Notes: generated by a model not told the origin, from the sequence alone. A DNA stretch of 46,036 bases from Bacteriovorax sp. (GCA_028710485.1 JAQTTZ010000023.1:1-46036), one strand, 5' to 3'. Positions 24,830 through 34,580 are shown, counted from the first letter of the stretch. Translations and numbers: made by a program.

Positions 24830-25666
24830 ATGAATACCACTTTAGCTCGCACAATATTTTTAAAAATATATGAAGACCTTTATCTAGAATATAAGAATAT
24901 AGATAAAAGTCAGGAGGTAATAAAAGAAAAACAGGCCATATGGATTGAAGGTGATCCAAAAATTTCGAAGGCCCTTTTTTTAGCTCACGGATATATGGGT
25001 TCTCCAAGTGAGATGATGTTTTTGGCCCAACCCTTTATCAAAGAAGGCTGGAGTATTATTGGTTTTCTCATTCCTGGTCATGGGTCAAGTTCGAAAGTCG
25101 CCAACGCTTTTAAACGCACTCGCTGGCAAAGTGAAATGTCCGAACAACTCTCGCTGGTCACTTCTACTTTTAGTGAGGTGCGGGCCATTGGATTTTCCAC
25201 CGGTGGACTTTTACTCCACGATTATTTAATTAATCATTCTACTCCCCCAAGTTTAAAAAGCCTTCACTTGATTTCTCCTTATTTCATTCAAAAATTACCC
25301 ACGATTGATTGGCCCATTGAAAAAATTTTCAACAATATTTCGGTGGATGCCGCTTATGCTCTAACCCATTTTCCAGATTTAAAAGTTACGACCATTGATC
25401 GCAATTAAAATCAAAAAACTCGGGCTTGAAGTTTATAAGAGAAAAACAAGGGCGCTAAAATACAGCTCCCAACTCAACTCTTTCTTACAAAAGGCGACTG
25501 GACGGTGGATACCGAAGCTACAAAAAAAGTTCTTACCCGGGACATTGAAAACTACGAATTAATCTGGTTTAACGCTCGGGATCCTCACCACTTAATGGTC
25601 CCTTCGGTGAGCAATGTCGCTCAGGAAATCCAATCTCGAATTTTCAATTTCTGTAAAAATACCTGA
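24830..25666 (+). pseudogene. alpha/beta hydrolase broken by two compensating frameshifts
   Basis: The first part (24830-25408) encodes an alpha/beta hydrolase, with oxyanion region 'LFLAHGYMGSPSEMM' and nucleophile motif GFSTGG, but stops before the rest of the triad. The same frame, after stops at 25406 and nearby, resumes at about 25460 with 'IQLPTQLFLTKGDWTVD' (the acid) and 'DPHHLMVPSVSNVAQEI' (the His), ending at 25666. Between about 25385 and 25460 the homologous-looking text (IAIKIKKLGLEVYKR) is in another frame, so one indel near 25385-25405 and a second at the A run 25457-25460 restore the frame. Net length is near the usual 275 residues. It may be a young pseudogene or an assembly error in A-runs. 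When intact it would be an esterase or lipase-like enzyme. Confidence 0.75.
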
Positions 25667-25718
25667 TAAAACCATTTTTATATCATGTTAAGATGCCAAA
25701 ATCCGATACGAATTAGTG

Positions 25719-28700
25719 ATGAAACGTTTTATTTTAATTTTTTTATTCTTCCTTGTTAACAATTTGAGCAATCTGCTTTTAGCGGAAACATTGTCTTTGC
25801 CCAAAGGAAAAATAGCATCCCCTTATGAAGCATGTAAAAATGTTTTCCTTGTTTCGGAAGATGGTTATCATAAAAATTCAACTAAATGGGATGAGATAGA
25901 ATCTAAATGTAAATCTATTCTTATAGTGGCCCCGGATATTGGATTAACTTCATTAAACCCTTTGCAGGAAGGTGTGAAGTATTTGGAATTTTCCGAAAGA
26001 GTGGCAACAAAAGTTAAAGATAATTTGGAAAAAAGCCGCGGCTATGCTGAATGCACCGCTAGTTGTTTTAAAGGTGCCATAAAATGTTCTTCTAAATCGC
26101 ATGATGAAAAAAAAACGATAGACTGTGTTGAGCGAAAAAATGAAATTTCAGCGGCCCTTAAGGTTTTTAGTCGTAAAATCCGGATGGAGCTAGCTTTAAG
26201 CACTGATGCTCCAGGTTTACTGAACGTCAATATTCGTAATGTTTTGGAAATTTGCAAAGACGAAAAAGCTAATAAAAATAAATTTATAAATTCAAATCTT
26301 CGCGATTTTGAAATTGGAACACCAAACCCAGTAGGAAGAAATAATCTAACAAGATATGAGCTTAGTGAGGCCCATAGAAGAATAGACAGGGAAGTCAAAA
26401 TCCTTGAGGAAGAATACAAAAGTAAAGGCCACACTAATTACTCAGAATGGATGTCAATCAAGTTGATGGATCGATTTGATGAACATAAAGAGCGCTATCG
26501 CCAACTCATCTATGAAGATGCTCCTATTTTTGGAGTCATTGATGATCCCGATAAATTTGATGAAAAAAATAATCCAGTTTGGAGTGATGCTAAAATTTCT
26601 GATGCATTCTTAAAACTTTCAAAAAATGCAAAATTGACCCAGGAAAAAATAGACTGGAGTCTACAAAATGGAAAGCTTGAATTTTCCAGAGGAAATACTG
26701 AGGCCTTACAAAAATGGATGAGCTCTTTTAATGCCGGAAGAAAAGATACAAACGATCTTTTGTTTTATATGGGTATGAAAAACCAAGTGGAAGAAGTTTT
26801 AAAAGATGATCCAGCATCATGTGGTATTGCAACTGCCATGGAAGCTCGTCTTAAAACTAAGGGAATGCAAAACTCAGGAATTACTTTTGCGGCATCTTTA
26901 AGTACTGCATTCGTTGGTAAATTATCTGGGAGTACTTTTAGTATCCTTCGCGCTCTAAGTAGTGCCGAAGTTACAAATACCACAGGTTTAGCTATGGGAG
27001 CTGCTTATTTAGGAGACAGCTTTCGGCAGCTTAATTCTAAAACGACTGAAGCTGCCACGTTCAGTGGAGTTGGTAGAGAAAATGAAGGCAGCAAGATACG
27101 TTCTGCAGAAGAAATTACAACGGCAAGAGAACATCTAAAAATGACCTTAATGTTTTCGCCCTTAGATGTACCTGCTGGATTAGCTCTTGGTAAAAAACTA
27201 ACAGGTCTTGCAACCAATTTAAAAAAAGGTGCCTCTGAGGCAACTCCGGTAAATAAGGAAGCAAGGATCGCATTAAATTCTAAGGCCGCCGTAGAACTTG
27301 AACGCAGATCAAAGGACATCCCACCTTCCAAAATGGGAGAGGTCGTTGAAACCTTAACTCCCTACCAATTTCCAAAAACGATGAGGTTGCGTAAATATAA
27401 AAATGAGGCCGGCGATGAGTTTCTTATGTATGAAAAAGTAGTGAATGACGCCCAAAAAAAGCTCGTTATTCAATCTAGAGAAATGTCGATTGATCCACTT
27501 ACAGGTGCCTTTGATGCTAACTACCCCTCTGGCAAATTATTATTAGAAGACCTAATTAAAGAAAAACAAGGAAAGGCCACATTTGCATTTATTGATGTTA
27601 ATAATTTAGGTTATGTGAATAATAATTTCGTGAAAGGGCGAAATGCGGGAGATGCTTATTTAGCATCTATTGCAAAGGCCATCAATGAGGCCACAAAAGG
27701 AAAGGCACAATTATTTAAACTCGGAGGTGATGAGTTTGGAGTTATTATTCATGAGGCCGATCCAAAAAAAACACAAGCTATTTTACAAAATATAATTGAT
27801 TCTTGTTACTCAAAAGAGGTGCATCTAGGCTTTAGAGAAAATACCATCGCCCGAGCAGAAATGGTCAGGGCCAGTCGCACTGTAGGCAAAGATGGAAAGA
27901 TTACTCCCCTAGACCCGGAAGTAAAAAAATCCATAAAAGATTATGCCTCTTACTCTAGCGAAGGAATATCAATCGGTGCTGTCACAATTAAAAATGGTGA
28001 TAATTACGAAAATTTACTTCACGCCGCTGAAGCTCAAGCAGTGAAGCAAAAAATTGAAACAAAAATAGAACTTAATATCTCTGCTAAAAAATATGGTGGT
28101 CCAGAAGCGATTGACGGGGCCATGCCAAACTTAAAATATAGGCCAGTGGCAGATACACCAACATCTATAGAGAGCTCTCCTCTAGCGACTCGGCCTGAAT
28201 TGAAGTCTCAACCAAATCTAACTTCAGTTACAAATTATGGTGAAGATCGAATTGTTAAAGACAAATATCGCTTTGGAGAAGTTTCAGTGGACGAACACAC
28301 TATGCCTGATGGCTCTCCCATATTAAAATATAACCGCTACTTTAGTGCCGCCGACGGAAATAGACACTACATCACGAGAGAATTAGTCGTTAACACTAAA
28401 GTTGGATTAATTGATGGCTCCCACGAAAGTGGGAAACATATTTTAAATATATTAACTGATGGTAAAAATGCAGTAGAAAATAAAAGAGGCCTGATATGGA
28501 TTAATACTGAAAACTTGGGAAAAATAAATTATTTTAAAAATGGCACGGCAACTGGAGATCAATTATTAGCGGCAACTGCCAAGACACTTGAAAAAGAATT
28601 ACGGGCCGGTGATATACCATTTAAAATGCAAGGTTCGGAATTTGTAATCATTCAAGATGGCATGGCACCTGAAAGTATCGCGCCTCTTGTCTCTAGGTTT

Positions 28701-28961
28701 CGGAATTCTTTAATTAATAATCCGGAAATTAAAAAAATATATTCAGATCAGATGAAGTATATTTCCGAAGAAATTAATAGAGTAAAATCCCTTAGCGCCA
28801 CTGCAGATAATTCAAAAAAACTAGCAGAATTAACTGAAAACTTAAATATGGTTTCTAAAATGAAGCCTGAATTTTCTATTGAAGGACATATGCTTACTGA
28901 AAGAGATAATCTAGACAGTGCCCTAAAAAGTACACGAGGCCTGCATTACGATTCCCATTAG
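25719..28961 (+). CDS. exported protein with tandem GGDEF domains
   Basis: The 1080-residue product starts with a hydrophobic signal (FILIFLFFLVNNLSNLLLA) and has no further convincing membrane helix. The N-terminal 460 residues carry a Cys cluster (Cys112, 116, 123, 136) fit for disulfides, then long helices, with an Ala/Gly-rich hydrophobic stretch near 390-425. Domain 1 (about 585-785) is GGDEF-type: DPLTG at 592, 'FAFIDVNNLGYVNN', GRNAGD and intact GGDEF at 669-673, but no RxxD inhibitory site. Domain 2 (about 880-1030) is degenerate, with QGSEF at 971-975 and Asn for the metal Asp. The start may also be the GTG at 25716. Diguanylate cyclases need cytoplasmic GTP, so the export signal is unexpected. 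A cyclase acting in a target cell, or a GGDEF fold used for binding, are both possible. Confidence 0.8.
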   Translation: MKRFILIFLFFLVNNLSNLLLAETLSLPKGKIASPYEACKNVFLVSEDGYHKNSTKWDEIESKCKSILIVAPDIGLTSLNPLQEGVKYLEFSERVATKVKDNLEKSRGYAECTASCFKGAIKCSSKSHDEKKTIDCVERKNEISAALKVFSRKIRMELALSTDAPGLLNVNIRNVLEICKDEKANKNKFINSNLRDFEIGTPNPVGRNNLTRYELSEAHRRIDREVKILEEEYKSKGHTNYSEWMSIKLMDRFDEHKERYRQLIYEDAPIFGVIDDPDKFDEKNNPVWSDAKISDAFLKLSKNAKLTQEKIDWSLQNGKLEFSRGNTEALQKWMSSFNAGRKDTNDLLFYMGMKNQVEEVLKDDPASCGIATAMEARLKTKGMQNSGITFAASLSTAFVGKLSGSTFSILRALSSAEVTNTTGLAMGAAYLGDSFRQLNSKTTEAATFSGVGRENEGSKIRSAEEITTAREHLKMTLMFSPLDVPAGLALGKKLTGLATNLKKGASEATPVNKEARIALNSKAAVELERRSKDIPPSKMGEVVETLTPYQFPKTMRLRKYKNEAGDEFLMYEKVVNDAQKKLVIQSREMSIDPLTGAFDANYPSGKLLLEDLIKEKQGKATFAFIDVNNLGYVNNNFVKGRNAGDAYLASIAKAINEATKGKAQLFKLGGDEFGVIIHEADPKKTQAILQNIIDSCYSKEVHLGFRENTIARAEMVRASRTVGKDGKITPLDPEVKKSIKDYASYSSEGISIGAVTIKNGDNYENLLHAAEAQAVKQKIETKIELNISAKKYGGPEAIDGAMPNLKYRPVADTPTSIESSPLATRPELKSQPNLTSVTNYGEDRIVKDKYRFGEVSVDEHTMPDGSPILKYNRYFSAADGNRHYITRELVVNTKVGLIDGSHESGKHILNILTDGKNAVENKRGLIWINTENLGKINYFKNGTATGDQLLAATAKTLEKELRAGDIPFKMQGSEFVIIQDGMAPESIAPLVSRFRNSLINNPEIKKIYSDQMKYISEEINRVKSLSATADNSKKLAELTENLNMVSKMKPEFSIEGHMLTERDNLDSALKSTRGLHYDSH

Positions 28962-28976
28962 AAAACAGCTTACCTC

Positions 28977-29795
28977 TTAAGTTGCAGTTGGAACAGCAGT
29001 CGCAGCAGGCACACCATACTTCTCACCTGGCTTAACAATAGTCTTTGGATAAACAACAACGTTAGGTCCAACCACTGCCTTCTCGCCAATCGTTACGCCG
29101 CCTAGAAGCTTGGCAGCAAGGCCTATCATTGCACCTTTTTTGATATGAAGTTTGTCGATGATTAAAAAACCTTTCATTCCATAATGGGCCATCATGTAAA
29201 CCGATCCACCAATCGTTACGTAATCTTCAAGAATAATCAAGCATGGATCAGAGACATTTGAAGTATTGATCATGACTCCCTTGCCTACTTTCATTCCCAT
29301 CATTTTAAAAAAGAAAACATTAAGCGGTGAAGGCGTAATTAAATCCAGGATGGTGTAACGAACCAAATAGGTAAGACAGTTGTGATAATACCAAGGAATT
29401 GATTCAACCGAAAACCAAGCACCTCTATAAGGCTTCACAAAAGGAATAATTGGATAATTAAAAATGGGCACTACGGTGATGAGGGTTAAAATAAAAGCTA
29501 AAAACCCAGAGGCGATGGCAAAAGCGTAACAAAAAGATTTTAAGAGCATTGAGTAATCAACAATATGGGGTTGAATCCATTGGATGAAAAATACCCCTGG
29601 AGTAAGTGCGATTGCCAAGCAAAGTACGCAAATAATAAAGATTGGAATTAAAAATATAAAAAAAGCGAAATTACCGAGTTTTCGAAAAACATTTTCGAAA
29701 ATTGCCACAAACCCGGTCTTAGTAGAGACGCGCTTGTTGATATCCTCATATTCGGTCGATTGGTCCGCTTTGGCCGGAGTTTTGGTGTTTTCCAA
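28977..29795 (-). CDS. membrane-attached hexapeptide acyltransferase
   Basis: The 272-residue protein starts at TTG (29795), which has AAGGAA 5 bases upstream. Two hydrophobic pairs (about 35-65 and 85-115) are followed by a left-handed beta-helix with hexapeptide turns, for example 'VTIGGSVYMMAHYG', 'GAMIGLAAKLLGGVTIGE' and 'AVVGPNVVVYPKTIVKPG'. This is the layout of membrane-associated O-acetyl- or acyl-transferases that modify polysaccharides or lipids. The histidine after MMA (AHYG) may be catalytic. Substrate unknown. It converges with the GGDEF gene (15 bases apart) and diverges from the MATE gene. Confidence 0.8.
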   Translation of the reverse strand: MENTKTPAKADQSTEYEDINKRVSTKTGFVAIFENVFRKLGNFAFFIFLIPIFIICVLCLAIALTPGVFFIQWIQPHIVDYSMLLKSFCYAFAIASGFLAFILTLITVVPIFNYPIIPFVKPYRGAWFSVESIPWYYHNCLTYLVRYTILDLITPSPLNVFFFKMMGMKVGKGVMINTSNVSDPCLIILEDYVTIGGSVYMMAHYGMKGFLIIDKLHIKKGAMIGLAAKLLGGVTIGEKAVVGPNVVVYPKTIVKPGEKYGVPAATAVPTAT

Positions 29796-29863
29796 GAGAT
29801 TTCCTTTGAATTTTGAATGATTTCATTTTCCAAGTTTTCTCTTTGTTTGTAAACTCGCGGTTC

Positions 29864-31189
29864 ATGAAAAATCTAAAACTATTGAAAGAAATTTTTCTTT
29901 TCGCTCTTCCCATTATCACTGGTCAAATTGGCCAAATGCTTTTTGGTGTCGGAGATATTATTGTTGCTGGTCACTATTCAGCTTTAGCCGTCTCCGCCAT
30001 TGGCGTTGCTGCAGCGATCTTTGCGCCATTTTTAATGGTAGGTATTGGTATTCTACTTTGCACAGGCCCCATTACTTCAGAGAAAAAAGGCCGCGGAGAA
30101 TCAGATCCCACTCTGCTTTTTAATTCTTTTATTGTCGCAACAATGAGTTCGTTGGTTATCATCATTGCCATTTTAGTTTTGGCCTATAATATCCAATGGC
30201 TCGGACTTAATCCTCAAATTGCACCAACCGTTGCACTTTATTTAAAATGGACGGCCGGATCTATTTGGCCTGCACTCATATTTCAAGCAACCAAAGAGTT
30301 TTTGCAGGCAGAATCAAAAACTTATGTGTCAAATGGACTTATATTATTTTTTAATTTAGTTAACGTCGCTCTTTGTGCAGTTTTCATGTTTGGATGGGGA
30401 CCAATTCCTGAGTTTGGAGTTTTGGGTGCTGCCATCGTAACCAGTATCTGCCGAATCTTGATGGCCGTTAGTTTATATTTTTACATGAAAAAAGTTTGTG
30501 CTTTTGAAACCAAAAAAAATAACGAAACCTTGAAAAAAATCTTCAAACTTGGTCTACCCATTTCATTTACGATTTTATGTGAAGTGCTGGTGTTCTCAAC
30601 CGTCACAGTTTTAGTTGGAAAGATGAGTTTAGTGGCCTCTGCCTCTCAAAGTTTGGTTATCAATTTAACCTCACTCACTTTTATGGTCCCACTTGCTATC
30701 GGAAGTGCAGTAGCGGTTTTAGTTGGTGAGCAGATGGGAAAAAAATCAATTGAAGGAATTTTGCGCTATTCTCTCGGTTCATTATTTCTAGCACTAATGA
30801 TTCAAATTCTTTTCGCCACACTTTACTTAACAATTCCTGGAAAGCTTTTAGGTGTCGCAAGCTCAGATCCGGTTATTATTGCTTATGCCAGTGCCCTTCT
30901 TTTTTGGGTAGGTCTCTTCCAAATTCCAGATGGTCTTCAAGTGGTTTTATCGGGAGTCATGCGAGGATTGCATGAAACAAAAATTCCAATGATCTTAGGA
31001 TTTATTTCTTATTGGATCATAGGCCTTCCAATTGGATGTTATTTTACTTATCGAAGAGGTCTGGAGGCCCGAGGGCTTTGGATGGGATTGGCCATCGGAC
31101 TTCTGTGCATGTGTATTCTGTTATTTATTTTGTATAAAAATAAAATTAAAAGACTATGCCTAGATCTTTCTCCGGCAACTCAAAATTAA
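29864..31189 (+). CDS. MATE-family multidrug/cation antiporter
   Basis: The reading frame is open from 29813, but the ATG at 29864 gives the family N-terminus (KEIFLFALPIITGQIGQMLF). The 441 residues hold about twelve hydrophobic segments, with the MATE pseudo-repeat visible in 'GQIGQMLFGVGDIIVAGHYS' and 'LGLPISFTILCEVLVFSTVT'. MATE proteins export drugs and cationic compounds with Na+ or H+ as driving ion. The last 44 bases overlap the convergent pseudouridine synthase gene. No linked regulator is seen. Confidence 0.9.
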   Translation: MKNLKLLKEIFLFALPIITGQIGQMLFGVGDIIVAGHYSALAVSAIGVAAAIFAPFLMVGIGILLCTGPITSEKKGRGESDPTLLFNSFIVATMSSLVIIIAILVLAYNIQWLGLNPQIAPTVALYLKWTAGSIWPALIFQATKEFLQAESKTYVSNGLILFFNLVNVALCAVFMFGWGPIPEFGVLGAAIVTSICRILMAVSLYFYMKKVCAFETKKNNETLKKIFKLGLPISFTILCEVLVFSTVTVLVGKMSLVASASQSLVINLTSLTFMVPLAIGSAVAVLVGEQMGKKSIEGILRYSLGSLFLALMIQILFATLYLTIPGKLLGVASSDPVIIAYASALLFWVGLFQIPDGLQVVLSGVMRGLHETKIPMILGFISYWIIGLPIGCYFTYRRGLEARGLWMGLAIGLLCMCILLFILYKNKIKRLCLDLSPATQN

Positions 31190-31988
31190 TATCTTTCCGA
31201 GTAAACGGATCACGAAACATTAACTGATAGGCCATCAGCCGCAGACCAGTGCTGTTTTTATTTCCCACTCCATATTTAGGATCTCCCAATACAGGATGCC
31301 CAATCATCTCAAAATGTCGACGGATTTGATGAAGTCTTCCGGTGTGAATTTCAACTAATAATTTAGAAGTGTACTCATTTGTTTCAAGTACCGTATAACT
31401 TGTCTTTGCAGATTTCCCATCGAGATTTTCATTAATCTCTCCAGCAGACTTAACAACTCCCACCACTTCTACTTTATAAAATTTCCGAACTTCGTGTTTT
31501 TGCCAAAGTTCAGAAAAACGAGCTGCTGCATTTTTATTATAGGCAAAAAGCATAAGGCCACTGGCCTCGCGATCGAGACGGTGAACCATCCAGGCCTTGT
31601 TTTTTACTTTTTCTATTTGGCGCAAGATTGAACAATGATCTCCAAATTCTGTGCCCTGAGAAAGAAGCCCAGTAGGCTTATACCAAAGCCCCCAGTCCTT
31701 AAACCTGGTAAGTTCGACAGCTAGGGGAATTTCCATATTGGTTAATTTTGGATCGTAATAAAATTCAACTAGAGATTCTAAGTTTAATTCGTGAGTCGCT
31801 CTTCTATTGCGGGTTAATTTTGATTTATTAAATAGACGAAGCCAAACTCCGCCGTTGTTTAAAACTTTTTTCAAAGTACTTTTTGATAATTGCGAATATT
31901 TTTCTAAAAAATCAATTAAGACTAGTGGATCGCCTTCGCGAACATTTTTTTTGAATGTGATTGGTTTATCGCTCATTATATTGCCCAT
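31146..31988 (-). CDS. RluA-family RNA pseudouridine synthase
   Basis: The 280-residue protein has an S4-like N-terminal segment ('SKSTLKKVLNNGGVWLRL') and the RluA catalytic motif HRLDREASGL with Asp139. The later family motif 'TGRLHQIRRHFEMIGHPVLG' is also present. The enzyme isomerises uridine to pseudouridine in rRNA or tRNA; the target cannot be told from sequence. Start: ATG at 31988 or, more probably, the in-frame ATG 12 bases downstream (31976), which has GGG upstream. The 3' end overlaps the convergent MATE gene by 44 bases. It follows the terminator of the subtilisin gene, so it has its own promoter. Confidence 0.9.
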   Translation of the reverse strand: MGNIMSDKPITFKKNVREGDPLVLIDFLEKYSQLSKSTLKKVLNNGGVWLRLFNKSKLTRNRRATHELNLESLVEFYYDPKLTNMEIPLAVELTRFKDWGLWYKPTGLLSQGTEFGDHCSILRQIEKVKNKAWMVHRLDREASGLMLFAYNKNAAARFSELWQKHEVRKFYKVEVVGVVKSAGEINENLDGKSAKTSYTVLETNEYTSKLLVEIHTGRLHQIRRHFEMIGHPVLGDPKYGVGNKNSTGLRLMAYQLMFRDPFTRKDINFELPEKDLGIVF

Positions 31989-31995
31989 AAAAAAG

Positions 31996-32025
31996 AAAGG
32001 CCCAAGGAGTAATCCTTGGGCCTTT
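31996..32025 (-). terminator. intrinsic terminator of the subtilisin gene
   Basis: A 13-bp perfect stem (aaaggcccaagga / tccttgggccttt) with loop GTAA, followed on the minus strand by T-rich sequence, lies just after the leftward protease gene. Confidence 0.92.
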
Positions 32026-32064
32026 TATAATACTCTTTTGAAGTATTGACTAGTTCTGTATTAA

Positions 32065-33360
32065 CTATTTATTAGTTAAGGCCTTGAAAGCATCAACTCT
32101 TCCACCTGATAAAGAAGCAGTTGAGAGCTTAGAAGTTTTAACTGAAGTATTTACAAGTCTTTCTCTGATTTGCGCTGGAGTAAGATTTGGTTCTTGTGAA
32201 AGAAGCAGACCTACGATTCCTGCAATATGAGGAGTTGCCATTGATGTACCAGACATCGTTGTGTATCCGCCATTTTTATAAGTTGAAAGAATGTTTGATC
32301 CAGGTGCCGTTACGTGAACTGATTTTACACCGAAATTAGAGAAACTAGATTTAGCTCCAGTCGAAGTATAAGATCCAACTGAGATTACGTTTCCAACTTC
32401 ATAATTAGCTGGGTATGAAGCAGTTGTATCGTTATTGGCAGATTCATTTCCTGCTGCTGCAACAAAAGTAATTCCGGCCGACTCAGCGGCCTTAATAGCG
32501 TCTTCAAGAGATTGTTCTTTTTCTCCGCCACCCCAAGAATTCGACATAATGTTTACGCCTCTTTTAATTCCGTAATCAATGGCCGCGATAGCGTCGATTG
32601 ACTCTCCAGATCCTTTATCAGATAAAAATTTAATGGGAACGATTTTTACGTGGGCCATAATTCCAGCTACACCTATATCGTTATGGGCCGCTCCAATGAC
32701 ACCAGCACAGTGAGTTCCGTGTCCATGTCCATCTTGAGGATCGCCATCTTTATTAGCGAAGTCGTATCCGTAAATATCATCAACGAATCCATTGTTATCA
32801 TCATCTACACCCGGTTTTCCATTAAGCTCTGAAAGATTAACATCAATTTGATCTTTTAAATCCGGGTGAGTGTAATCAACACCTGTATCAATAACTGCGA
32901 TCTTAACGTCTTTTGATCCTTGAGTGATAGACCAAGCACGTAGAACATTAATATCTTCTCCAGCTACTCCAGAAGAAAAAATGCTTCCATTTTTTCCATC
33001 GTTCTTCATTCCCCATTGCTTCTTAAAGCTTGTATCTTTAGGAACAGGTACTTCTTCGCCACCTTTAATTTTATTAAGAGTGATGATGTAGTTTGGTTCG
33101 ATGTATTCAATTCCTGGATCACTGGCCAGAGCAGAAAAAGCAAGATCAGATAATCCTTTATTAGTTTCAATACGAGCAAATGTTCCAAAACTAGTGTTGG
33201 CCACTTTTGTAGTCTTCCCAAAATTTGAAAGTGATTTTTGATTTAAAAAATTTGAACCTGGTTTAACTTTAACAATATAACCATTAAATGGTGTTGCCTG
33301 TGCTGTAGTTATTATTGCTGAAGATACAAAAAGCGAGCTGAATAGTAGCTTTAATTTCAT
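32065..33360 (-). CDS. secreted subtilisin-like serine protease (S8)
   Basis: The 431-residue preproenzyme has a signal peptide (MKLKLLFSSLFVSSAIITTAQA), an inhibitor-I9-like propeptide (about 26-95, 'GYIVKVKPGSNFL' to 'EPNYIITL') and the S8 catalytic domain. The triad is Asp158 (AVIDTGVDYTHPDL), His217 (GHGHGTHCAG) and Ser373 (SGTSMATPHIAG), with Asn305 as oxyanion residue. A Ca-binding-like acidic loop (VDDDNNGFVDD) lies between the Asp and His. An AAGGAT ribosome site precedes the ATG. It is a monocistronic unit closed by a strong terminator. Together with the two zinc proteases it suggests an exoenzyme-rich lifestyle. Confidence 0.96.
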   Translation of the reverse strand: MKLKLLFSSLFVSSAIITTAQATPFNGYIVKVKPGSNFLNQKSLSNFGKTTKVANTSFGTFARIETNKGLSDLAFSALASDPGIEYIEPNYIITLNKIKGGEEVPVPKDTSFKKQWGMKNDGKNGSIFSSGVAGEDINVLRAWSITQGSKDVKIAVIDTGVDYTHPDLKDQIDVNLSELNGKPGVDDDNNGFVDDIYGYDFANKDGDPQDGHGHGTHCAGVIGAAHNDIGVAGIMAHVKIVPIKFLSDKGSGESIDAIAAIDYGIKRGVNIMSNSWGGGEKEQSLEDAIKAAESAGITFVAAAGNESANNDTTASYPANYEVGNVISVGSYTSTGAKSSFSNFGVKSVHVTAPGSNILSTYKNGGYTTMSGTSMATPHIAGIVGLLLSQEPNLTPAQIRERLVNTSVKTSKLSTASLSGGRVDAFKALTNK

Positions 33361-33456
33361 AGAATCATCCTTGATTTATGTTTGATAAATCATGATGGCA
33401 GATACGAAACATCTTATGCAACTCGAATGCATTTTTGTAAGCAATTGTAAGACTTA

Positions 33457-34470
33457 TTAATAGCGAAAAATTGTAGAACCCCAGGTAAATCCTGAACCAA
33501 ATGCAGCTGAAGCCACCAGCATTCCTTTTTTAAGAACACCTGCTTTAATGGCATCATCCATTCCCAACGGAATAGTGGCCGCTGTGGTATTTCCATAATT
33601 TTGAATTGTATTAAAAACTTTTCCCTCGGGTATTGATAGCATCTCTGCAACTTTTGAATTAATACGAAGATTAGCTTGATGAAAAAGAAAAAGATCAATG
33701 TCTGCGAGATTGAGATTAGCTTCCTTGCATACACTTACTAAACACTCCGCCATTCTTTTTGTGGCGTGGACGAAAACTGTTTTGCCATTCATATGTGGAT
33801 ACTGCAAACCTTCCTCTAACATCTGGTGATTGATTTGCTCTTTTCCACAAGCAGCACCAGGAGCAGGAATCCAAAGTTCTTTGGCAAATGCTCCATCAGC
33901 AAAAAGCTGAGTGGCAATTACATGCGAATCTTTTTTGGGATCAGCTAATTCTTTTCTAGAAACAATAACAGCTCCTGCTCCATCTCCAAAAAGTACGGAC
34001 ACATTTCTTCCATTGGGAGTAAGATCGAGTCCTTTAGAGTGAACTTCTGAACCTACGATCAAAATATTTTTATGAGAGCCAGAGAGAATAAACTTATCGG
34101 CAATAGAAAGAGCATAAATAAAACCTGTGCACTGTTGGCGAATATCGAGAACTGCAATTTCAGGCACATCAAGTTTTGCTTGCAAAAAACATCCAGTTCC
34201 TGGAAATTCATGATCAGGAGTTAGGGTGGCATAGATAATCATATCAATATCTTTTTTATCTATACCTGCATTGCTGATGGCCCGAAGTGATGCCTCAAGA
34301 CCAAGATCCGAGTTCGATGTTTCCGGATCTACCCAATGCCTTTCTACAATTCCCGTTCGCTGCTGAATCCACTCATCTGTAGTATCTAATATTTTTTCAA
34401 GATCAAAGTTGGTAAACACTTTAGGTGGAACAAACGAACCAACCCCGATAATTTCACTTCCGTATTTCAT
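33457..34470 (-). CDS. fabH: 3-oxoacyl-ACP synthase III (FabH type)
   Basis: The 337-residue enzyme has the KASIII triad: Cys114 in 'QQCTGFIYALSIADKF', His264 in FHQANLRI and Asn294 in NYGNTTAATIPL. The N-terminal 'IIGVGSFVPPKVFTNFDLEK' and the 'TDEWIQQRTGI' segment are typical. FabH condenses acetyl- or branched acyl-CoA with malonyl-ACP to start fatty acid synthesis. The gene is not next to fabD/fabG/acpP, so it may be a second copy or serve a specialised chain. Sequence cannot choose between those. Confidence 0.92.
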   Translation of the reverse strand: MKYGSEIIGVGSFVPPKVFTNFDLEKILDTTDEWIQQRTGIVERHWVDPETSNSDLGLEASLRAISNAGIDKKDIDMIIYATLTPDHEFPGTGCFLQAKLDVPEIAVLDIRQQCTGFIYALSIADKFILSGSHKNILIVGSEVHSKGLDLTPNGRNVSVLFGDGAGAVIVSRKELADPKKDSHVIATQLFADGAFAKELWIPAPGAACGKEQINHQMLEEGLQYPHMNGKTVFVHATKRMAECLVSVCKEANLNLADIDLFLFHQANLRINSKVAEMLSIPEGKVFNTIQNYGNTTAATIPLGMDDAIKAGVLKKGMLVASAAFGSGFTWGSTIFRY

Positions 34471-34580
34471 AGCTTTTTGGCCTTTGGCTTAAGAATTAAT
34501 TTTGTTCCTCTATTCTAATCAAATCCAGCGAAAATTCAAACTTCTGACTTCAAATACGCTATCTTTGTGAGTGAAAATGA

